Assembly: GCA_016295275.1 (NCBI GenBank)
Contig: JAEDLN010000153.1
Location: 1-5,923 of the forward strand
Origin: Kiritimatiellia bacterium
GTDB lineage: Bacteria; Verrucomicrobiota; Kiritimatiellia; RFP12; UBA3636
DNA: 5,923 nucleotides
Direction of reading: 5' to 3'
The stretch's first letter is position 1; each line of letters begins with the position of its first letter. Below the pieces are notes generated by a model. It was not told where the DNA came from. It did no database searches and saw only the letters and a program-made list of their open reading frames with translations. Position numbers and translations under genes: made by a program. Of the stretch, positions 1 to 4,216 are shown one piece after another.

Positions 1-55
1 AACCGATGATGATATAGAAACGGAGAATATGAAAATGGAGAAAACAATATCATGA
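1..55 (+). CDS. Possible C-terminal end of an upstream gene (partial)
   Basis: Read from base 2, one frame stays open from the window edge and stops with TGA at 53-55. It encodes a 17-residue acidic/lysine-rich tail ending KMEKTIS. The stop overlaps the start of the next gene as ATGA (52-55), the usual sign of translational coupling, which is the main reason to believe it. The other two + frames close at once (TGA at 7-9, TAG at 15-17). The fragment is too short to assign. In comparable arsenic operons the preceding gene is often a permease or an ArsR regulator, but nothing here shows which. Confidence 0.35.
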   Translation, partial: TDDDIETENMKMEKTIS

Positions 56-612
56 AAAACAAAAAATGGGTTCAAATCCTTGTTCCCGCATTGATTTGTG
101 TTGTTATCGGTGGGATGTGGATGGTAAAAAATCGCGCAGAAAACACGACGGACGATACGTCAACTCCGCAGAGCGGCATTGTTCTCCCCGATGAGCTGAA
201 AGGCGCTGATTTCGGGTTGCGTGAAACAGAAGCGGTCGATTTTGCGGCTCTTTCCGGATACGGACTTCCCATCCTTGTCGACTACGGCGCCGACGCTTGC
301 ATTCCCTGTAAAGCGATGGCTCCCGTTTTGGAAAAAGCAAATAAGGACTTGCAGGGGAAAGCGTTTGTCAAATTCATCAATGTATGGGATTATCCCAATG
401 CAGTAAACAACGTTCCCGTTCAGGTCATTCCCACGCAGGTGTTGTTCAGTGCGGACGGAACACCATTTGTGCCGAGCGATGAACTTTCAAAGGAAATCCA
501 GTTTGATCTGTACTATCATAAAACTACGGGAGAACATATCTTCACCGTACATCAAGGAGGCTTGAACGAAGAACAGATGTGGGCAATCCTAAAGGAGATG
601 GGAGCCGAGTAA
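52..612 (+). CDS. Membrane-anchored thioredoxin-like protein
   Basis: A 186-residue protein. Residues 1-5 are basic and residues 7-25 are hydrophobic (uncleaved anchor or signal peptide). A Ser/Thr-rich linker reaches about residue 45, followed by a thioredoxin fold. The active site is Cys83-Ile-Pro-Cys86 in the context DACIPCKAMAP, and the cis-proline loop is VIPTQV (Pro127). This predicts a dithiol oxidoreductase on the outer face of the cytoplasmic membrane. The start has GGAG at 37-40, 11 bases upstream, and overlaps the preceding stop. The stop codon directly abuts the CcdA-type gene. That pairing is informative because CcdA/DsbD proteins reduce extracytoplasmic thioredoxins of this kind. 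The in vivo substrate is unknown. Fold and location are well supported; a specific arsenic role is inferred from the neighbours. Confidence 0.88.
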   Translation: MKNKKWVQILVPALICVVIGGMWMVKNRAENTTDDTSTPQSGIVLPDELKGADFGLRETEAVDFAALSGYGLPILVDYGADACIPCKAMAPVLEKANKDLQGKAFVKFINVWDYPNAVNNVPVQVIPTQVLFSADGTPFVPSDELSKEIQFDLYYHKTTGEHIFTVHQGGLNEEQMWAILKEMGAE

Positions 613-1305
613 ATGATAAACGATTGGCTCTCGCAAATCGCCGAAATTCTTCGTCATCATCTATGGTTCGCACCAATTCTCGCATTCCTTGCGGGTGTGC
701 TGAGCTCGGTCACACCTTGCTCGCTTTCAAGTGTTCCGCTGATCATCGGATATGTTGGCGGTGTGGGAGAGAAGAATACGAAGAAAGCCTTTCTTTACTC
801 TGCCGTGTTCTCGCTCGGAACAGCCTTGACCTTTGTGACGATGGGCATCATTGCGACCTCGGCGGGCAAATTGATGGGAACCACTTCCGACACATGGTAC
901 ATGATCCTTGGTTCGGTAATGGTACTGATAGCTTTGCAAAACTGGGATATCTTTACGTTCATTCCATCCGTTCATTTGCTGTCGAAAAGTAAAAAGCGCG
1001 GTTTCATCGGTGCTTTACTCGCAGGCGTACTTGGCGGTATTTTTTCGTCGCCCTGTTCCACCCCTGTATTGATTGCATTACTTGCGATTGTCGCAGGAGA
1101 AGGAAATCTTTTATGGGGTATTCTGCTGATGCTGCTTTATTCCATTGGACACAGTGCTCTGGCGATGATTGCCGGGACTTCTGTCGGTTTTGTCCAGAAA
1201 ATCGGCGGTAGCGAGAACTACAACAAGGCTGCAACGGTTTTACGATTGGTCATGGGCATTGCGATCCTGCTCATTGGCTTGTATCTGTTTTGGCTCGCAT
1301 TTTAA
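613..1305 (+). CDS. ccdA: CcdA-type transmembrane thiol-disulfide electron carrier
   Basis: A 230-residue, strongly hydrophobic protein with about six membrane segments (roughly residues 19-41, 57-80, 95-115, 130-160, 165-190, 207-229). Length and pattern fit the CcdA/DsbD transmembrane domain family. The two expected redox cysteines are present in the two halves: Cys36 in SVTPCSLSSVP and Cys148 in FSSPCSTPVL. Family members carry electrons from cytoplasmic thioredoxin across the membrane to periplasmic or extracellular thioredoxin-like partners. The start ATG immediately follows the previous stop, with GGAG at 601-604 eight bases upstream. The operon contains no cytochrome c maturation genes, so a general thiol-relay role with the preceding anchored thioredoxin is more likely than haem ligation. 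The ccdA symbol denotes the family, not a proven function. Confidence 0.9.
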   Translation: MINDWLSQIAEILRHHLWFAPILAFLAGVLSSVTPCSLSSVPLIIGYVGGVGEKNTKKAFLYSAVFSLGTALTFVTMGIIATSAGKLMGTTSDTWYMILGSVMVLIALQNWDIFTFIPSVHLLSKSKKRGFIGALLAGVLGGIFSSPCSTPVLIALLAIVAGEGNLLWGILLMLLYSIGHSALAMIAGTSVGFVQKIGGSENYNKAATVLRLVMGIAILLIGLYLFWLAF

Positions 1306-1333
1306 CAAAAAATCAATTTAGGAGGAATTTGCT

Positions 1334-1699
1334 ATGTCACTTTTTAATTTTGGTAAGAAGAAAGAAGAAAAGAAAACACCCGCCTGTTGTTGCTGTGGTT
1401 CCGCTCCCAAGTCAGATGAAACCGCTTCCTGCTGCTGCGGCGCTCCGGTAGAGGGCATCTGTTGTATCAAGGTTCTGGGCGCAGGCTGCAAGTCCTGCCA
1501 CGAGCAGTACGAAAACGCAAAGGTAGCTGTGAAAGCGCTGGGGCTTTCCGTTGAGGTGGAATATATTACCGACCTGGAAAAGATTATGGGATACGGCGTC
1601 ATGTCCATGCCCGCCATTGTGGTGAATGAAAAGGTTGTCTCCATGGGCAAGGTACTGAAATCTCCCGAGGTGGAAAAGCTGTTGCGCAAGCTGGGATAA
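1334..1699 (+). CDS. Small thioredoxin-fold redox protein with Cys-rich N-terminal extension
   Basis: A 121-residue cytoplasmic protein. The C-terminal part (about 43-121) is a minimal thioredoxin/glutaredoxin-like fold of the TM0996/MTH895 'redox-active disulfide protein 2' type. Its active site is Cys52-Lys-Ser-Cys55 in GAGCKSCHEQY, and the cis-proline is Pro93 in SMPAIVV. Ahead of it is a Lys/Glu-rich start and a region with three cysteine clusters: Cys18-21 (CCCCG), Cys33-35 (CCCG) and Cys43-44. That gives eleven cysteines in total, nine of them outside the active site, which is far more than the fold needs. The start is well fixed by AGGAGG at 1320-1325, eight bases upstream; the 28-base gap from the CcdA gene holds only this site. 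Lying directly before arsC, it is a candidate ArsC reductant. The cysteine clusters could bind arsenite or another thiophilic metal, which is inference. Confidence 0.85.
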   Translation: MSLFNFGKKKEEKKTPACCCCGSAPKSDETASCCCGAPVEGICCIKVLGAGCKSCHEQYENAKVAVKALGLSVEVEYITDLEKIMGYGVMSMPAIVVNEKVVSMGKVLKSPEVEKLLRKLG

Positions 1700-1703
1700 G
1701 TGT

Positions 1704-2096
1704 ATGCAGAAAGTAGCCTTTATCTGTGTCCACAATTCTTGTCGTAGTCAGATTGCGGAGGCATTGGGGCGGCATCTGGCGGCCGATGCATTCGAAAGCT
1801 ATTCCGCCGGTACGGAGCGGAAAGAGCAGATCAATCCCGACGCTGTACGGCTGATGAAAAAGTTCTACCGCATCGATATGGAAGCCGAGGGTCAGCGCAC
1901 CAAGCTGCTCTCGGATATTCCCCCGGTGGATATCGTTATTACAATGGGCTGCAATGTCCGGTGTCCGTTTCTGCCTTGCTCGCATCGTGAGGATTGGGGG
2001 TTGGAAGATCCCGCCGGAAAGAGCGACGAGGCATTTCTGGAAACGATTCGTCTGATTGAGCAAAAGATTCTCGAATTGAAGGCTAAGTTAAGCTAA
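1704..2096 (+). CDS. arsC: Arsenate reductase ArsC, thioredoxin-coupled (LMW phosphatase-like)
   Basis: A 130-residue protein, normal length for this family. The phosphatase-type P-loop CX5R is Cys8-VHNSC-Arg14 near the N-terminus, followed by SQIAEA. The second catalytic region is MGCNVRCPFLPC with Cys83, Cys87 and Cys92. The Asp-Pro loop is Asp102-Pro-Ala-Gly. In the family the P-loop Cys attacks arsenate and two downstream cysteines complete a disulfide cascade that thioredoxin reduces, releasing arsenite. Cys83 and Cys87 are the likely downstream pair; Cys92 is an additional cysteine. The start ATG lies four bases after the preceding stop with only a weak GGGA at 1693-1696, so translational coupling is likely. 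It is the last gene of the operon, five bases before the terminator hairpin. A plain protein tyrosine phosphatase is unlikely because of the cysteine triad. Confidence 0.93.
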   Translation: MQKVAFICVHNSCRSQIAEALGRHLAADAFESYSAGTERKEQINPDAVRLMKKFYRIDMEAEGQRTKLLSDIPPVDIVITMGCNVRCPFLPCSHREDWGLEDPAGKSDEAFLETIRLIEQKILELKAKLS

Positions 2097-2101
2097 CAAA
2101 G

Positions 2102-2133
2102 AAGCCGATTCGGGCAATTCCCGATTCGGCTTT
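2102..2133 (+). terminator. Intrinsic terminator of the arsenic/redox operon
   Basis: An inverted repeat with left arm AAGCCGATTCGGG (2102-2114) and right arm CCCGATTCGGCTT (2120-2132) has 12 of 13 pairs with a single T-T mismatch, and the loop is CAATT. TTT at 2131-2133 follows the GC part of the stem, but the T tract is short. It begins five bases after the arsC stop, which fits the 3' end of the transcript. The near-symmetric arms could also give weak termination in the opposite direction. Confidence 0.75.
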
Positions 2134-2145
2134 CATTGAGTATGA

Positions 2146-2167
2146 CCAATCGACCCTGTTCGATTGG
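2146..2167. repeat. Perfect 8-bp inverted repeat before an orphan ribosome site
   Basis: CCAATCGA (2146-2153) and TCGATTGG (2160-2167) are exact reverse complements separated by CCCTGT. The repeat lies 12 bases after the operon terminator and ends two bases before the AAAGGAGG site at 2170-2177. It could be an operator, an RNA hairpin in the leader of the following frame, or a second terminator, though no T tract follows. No convincing -35/-10 pair is visible around it. Confidence 0.5.
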
Positions 2168-2169
2168 GC

Positions 2170-2177
2170 AAAGGAGG
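2170..2177 (+). promoter_or_regulatory. Strong ribosome binding site for the frame at 2186
   Basis: AAAGGAGG ends eight bases before ATG at 2186, the best match to the anti-Shine-Dalgarno consensus in the window besides the one at 1320. Its quality argues that the ATG at 2186 is, or once was, a real translation start, even though the frame soon runs into repeat sequence. Confidence 0.5.
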
Positions 2178-2185
2178 ATACGATT

Positions 2186-2437
2186 ATGAAACGAGACCGT
2201 ATGCGTGGCATTCGGCGGGAAATAGCGAAGGAGGCGGGAGGACCAAGCCGCGCACCGCGGTGGCGAGCCGCCACTGGCGATGGTTGCGGAATTGAGCGAC
2301 GGGGCAGGCGAGGGCGGGGCGAGGGGGCGGGGTGGCGGACATCGACCGGGGTCCCCCCGAACCCCGCGAGTAGCACGGCGGGGAGCCCCCACGGGGTGGC
2401 GAGCCGTCACGGGCGATGTAGCACGGCGGCGCGATAG
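2186..2437 (+). pseudogene. Probable truncated gene start fused to repeat sequence
   Basis: The ATG at 2186 has an excellent ribosome site. The first about 20 residues (MKRDRMRGIRREIAKEAGG) look like an ordinary basic helical N-terminus, but I do not recognise the family. From about base 2256 the frame enters the GC-rich hairpin repeat, and the remaining residues are low-complexity Gly/Arg/Pro/Ser with no fold-like pattern; it stops at 2437 after 83 codons. The simplest reading is that the 5' end of a gene was cut off when repeat sequence was inserted or rearranged here. Alternatives are a real small protein using the repeat as its C-terminus, or a chance frame, since stop codons are rare in such GC-rich DNA. 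Confidence 0.3.
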
Positions 2438-2449
2438 GGACATCGCGCC
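2256..2449. repeat. GC-rich hairpin-mosaic repeat, copy A
   Basis: Very GC-rich, non-coding-looking DNA built of short inverted repeats. GTGGCG-AGC-CGCCAC occurs at 2260-2274 and in a one-mismatch form at 2396-2410. GGCGCGAT-AGGGAC-ATCGCGCC is a perfect 8-bp stem at 2428-2449. The segment 2337-2420 aligns with 4110-4193 at about nine in ten positions (six mismatches and two single-base gaps by eye), in the same orientation. In both copies the conserved block GGACATCGACCGGGG lies exactly 59 bases before the second GTGGCG hairpin. Long open frames across this stretch on both strands are a by-product of its composition. No transposase or terminal inverted-repeat boundary is visible, so it resembles a REP/BIME-like or other dispersed intergenic family. 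Confidence 0.8.
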
Positions 2450-2568
2450 CTACCGCAACGGGACACGAGCGTGGAGCACGCGAGGGAGCGGAAACGGGAG
2501 GAGGAAACGGGGGGAGATGCCAAGCCAGACGACGGGAGCATGGCGGGAGGCGCTCGCTATGGAAAAAG
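2450..2568. other. Purine-rich spacer without a recognisable gene
   Basis: The stretch between repeat copy A and the tRNA terminator is strongly biased to G and A on the + strand, with runs such as GGGAGGAGGAAACGGGGGGAG around 2498-2518. It carries no credible start with a ribosome site and no clear hairpin. It may be a degenerate edge of the repeat or readthrough DNA past the terminator. I assign no function. Confidence 0.5.
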
Positions 2569-2612
2569 AAAAAAAAAAAACTCGTTGATATACATTGAAA
2601 TATCAACGAGTT
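2568..2612 (-). terminator. Strong intrinsic terminator downstream of tRNA-Leu
   Basis: Arms 2579-2591 and 2600-2612 are perfect reverse complements (AACTCGTTGATAT / ATATCAACGAGTT), a 13-bp stem with an 8-base loop. Read on the - strand, the stem is followed by an unbroken tract of 12 T (complement of A at 2569-2580). It lies 18 bases beyond the encoded CCA of the tRNA and is the only visible terminator for the transformylase-tRNA unit. The T tract is on the - strand side only, so termination should be directional. Confidence 0.92.
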
Positions 2613-2630
2613 ACGGTTTGTTTGCCGATT

Positions 2631-2716
2631 TGGTGCCTAGGGCGGGAGTCGAACCCGCACGCTCTTGCGAGCAAAGGATTTTAAGTCCTCTGTGTCTGCC
2701 ATTCCACCACCAAGGC
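2631..2716 (-). tRNA. trnL: tRNA-Leu (anticodon UAA)
   Basis: Read on the - strand, GCCTTGG (complement of 2710-2716) pairs with CCTAGGC except for one T-T mismatch to form the acceptor stem. A D-arm with TGGTGGAAT...GGCAGAC follows. The anticodon loop is CTTAAAA with anticodon TAA (2681-2683), in stem AGGA/TCCT. The long variable arm TGCTCGCAAGAGCGT is typical of class II tRNAs, and the T-arm is GCGGGTTCGAGTCCCGC. Discriminator A (2634) and CCA (2631-2633) are encoded in the DNA. It reads UUA codons (and UUG by wobble). The gene starts 12 bases after the transformylase stop, with no terminator between, so co-transcription and processing are likely. Confidence 0.97.
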
Positions 2717-2728
2717 ACAGGCAGCAGA

Positions 2729-4000
2729 TTAGTGTTTGAAAGAGCGTTGTCCGGTAAAGACCATCGTGATGCCGGCTTCGTTGCAGCAATCGATGACGTC
2801 CCAATCGCGCAATGCGCCTCCTGGTTGAACGACGGCGGATACGCCTTCGCGAATACCGACCTCGAGACCATCCCTAAAGGGGAAGAAGGCGTCTGAAATC
2901 ATAGCGGAACCGATGAGACCGCCCTTTTGCGCGGCAGAGATTTCATCGGCTTCGGCGCGCCGTTTGGCACCTTCTGCGGGACCGAATTTCTGGTCGAGTT
3001 CGTTATAGGGAGTCGCCCATTTTTCCCAACTGATCCAGTCGGCCAGTTTTTTGTATGCCTTATCGCGGGCGATTTCGGCGACACCGACGCGATCCTGTTC
3101 ACCGGTTCCGATTCCGACGGTAACGCCGTCTTTGACATAGAGGACGGAGTTGGAGGTTACGCCGGCTTCGACGAGCCATCCGAAGAGCATATCTTCGAGT
3201 TCTTTTGCCGTCGGTTGGCGAAGAACGCGATGCATGGTTCCGTCCGATTTCCGGAAGCATTCGGCCGGCAGGAAATCGTCGACGGAGCGAGCTTGCGGAA
3301 GGAAGGACCACTGTGCGACGATTCCGCCATCCATGAGCGATTTGAAATCGACGAATCGTTCTGTGGCATAGGAGCAGAGCTTTGCCATATTTCCGATTCG
3401 CATGACGCGGAGATTTTTCTTGGTGGCAAAGAGCTCCATGACACCGGGAGCGAATTCGGGTGCGACAACGACTTCGACGTAGTTTTCGGCGATGAGTTTG
3501 GCCGTTTCAAGGTCGCATTCGCGGTTCAAGGCGATGCAACCGCCGAAAGCGGCGAGGCGGTCGGCCTTATTGGCGCGAAAATACGCTTCGGAAAGGGAGT
3601 CTGCCCATGCGACGCCGCAAGGGTTGTTGTGTTTGACGATGACCGCGCACGGCTTCTTGTCGAGATAGCGCAAGATATTGAGTGCATTATCGGCATCGGT
3701 GAGGTTGATTTTGCCGGGATGTTTACCGCTCTGGAGGAGTTCCGGCTCGCTGGCGAGGGAGCGTCCCGGAGCGATGAATCGGACATCACCGAGGGCAAGG
3801 TTTCCGTTGACGAGTTTGTAGACGGCGGCTTCCTGTCCGGGATTTTCGCCATAGCGCAATCCTTTTTGCACGCCATCGATAGCCCAAGAGACCTTTTGGT
3901 ACCGGAGGGTCTGGGTTTGATCGTGATCGATGAAACGGATTTCCATTTCTGCCGGAAAATGGTCATCCATGATTGTTTTGTAAGCTTGCTTGAAATCCAT
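2729..4000 (-). CDS. purH: Stand-alone AICAR transformylase (PurH-type, no cyclohydrolase domain)
   Basis: A 423-residue protein matching the transformylase half of PurH, which formylates AICAR to FAICAR with 10-formyl-THF in the penultimate step of IMP synthesis. Visible landmarks are RYGENPGQ (49-56), the Lys123-His124 pair in KHNNPCG (matching the catalytic Lys-His of the family), GIGTGEQDRV (296-305), SDAFFPFRDG (369-378) and QPGGALRD (392-399), ending in VFTGQRSFKH. The roughly 200-residue N-terminal IMP cyclohydrolase domain of bifunctional PurH is absent, so ring closure must be encoded elsewhere. I chose ATG at 3998-4000 (MDFKQAYK). The frame stays open for 69 more codons upstream to 4207, but those encode repeat copy B as Pro/Ala/Arg low complexity. 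No clear Shine-Dalgarno site precedes the chosen start. It lies upstream of tRNA-Leu in the same direction and downstream of the AsmA-like gene. Confidence 0.92.
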   Translation of the reverse strand: MDFKQAYKTIMDDHFPAEMEIRFIDHDQTQTLRYQKVSWAIDGVQKGLRYGENPGQEAAVYKLVNGNLALGDVRFIAPGRSLASEPELLQSGKHPGKINLTDADNALNILRYLDKKPCAVIVKHNNPCGVAWADSLSEAYFRANKADRLAAFGGCIALNRECDLETAKLIAENYVEVVVAPEFAPGVMELFATKKNLRVMRIGNMAKLCSYATERFVDFKSLMDGGIVAQWSFLPQARSVDDFLPAECFRKSDGTMHRVLRQPTAKELEDMLFGWLVEAGVTSNSVLYVKDGVTVGIGTGEQDRVGVAEIARDKAYKKLADWISWEKWATPYNELDQKFGPAEGAKRRAEADEISAAQKGGLIGSAMISDAFFPFRDGLEVGIREGVSAVVQPGGALRDWDVIDCCNEAGITMVFTGQRSFKH

Positions 4001-4045
4001 GTCGGCAAGTCTAGCAAAACGGAAAAGAAAATGCACGCGGTGCAG

Positions 4046-4190
4046 CCGGTGGCGAGCCGCCACGGGCGAGGGGCGAGCCGCCGACGGGGAGCAGGGCGCG
4101 CGGGTTGGGGGACATCGACCGGGGGACCCCCCGAGCCCCGCGAGTGGAACGGCGGGAGCCGCCACGGGGTGGCGAGCCGCCACGGGCGAT
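4046..4190. repeat. GC-rich hairpin-mosaic repeat, copy B
   Basis: The second copy of the repeat seen at 2256-2449 occupies most of the 216-base gap between the AsmA-like stop and the transformylase start. Perfect hairpins GTGGCG-AGC-CGCCAC occur at 4049-4063 and 4169-4183. A competing hairpin GCCAC-GGG-GTGGC at 4161-4173 overlaps the second. The conserved block GGACATCGACCGGGG is at 4110-4124. The two hairpins are 120 bases apart here against 136 in copy A; the difference lies entirely left of the conserved block. Its position 46 bases upstream of the transformylase start means it could affect transcript stability or readthrough from the upstream gene, but no T tract marks it as a terminator. 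Confidence 0.8.
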
Positions 4191-4216
4191 GGGGGATCGG
4201 GATACAAATGGGGAGG

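Noticed and set aside
579..992. A + strand frame overlapping the thioredoxin and CcdA genes
   Set aside because: It is out of frame with both, which have strong motifs and well-placed ribosome sites; its product shows no domain pattern.
2256..2449. CRISPR array or insertion sequence
   Set aside because: There are no regularly spaced identical repeats with unique spacers, and no transposase or terminal inverted repeats; the pattern is a mosaic of short hairpins.
2471..2896. A 141-codon + strand frame across the tRNA region
   Set aside because: It reads through the tRNA-Leu gene, its terminator and the antisense end of the transformylase, so it cannot be a normal gene.
4001..4045. A promoter for the transformylase in the T-rich stretch before its start
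   Set aside because: Several loosely AT-rich hexamers occur on the - strand, but none gives a convincing -35/-10 pair at normal spacing.
4001..4207. A 69-residue N-terminal extension of the transformylase
   Set aside because: The extra residues are translated repeat copy B, and the conserved protein begins naturally at MDFKQAYK; the extension has no ribosome site.
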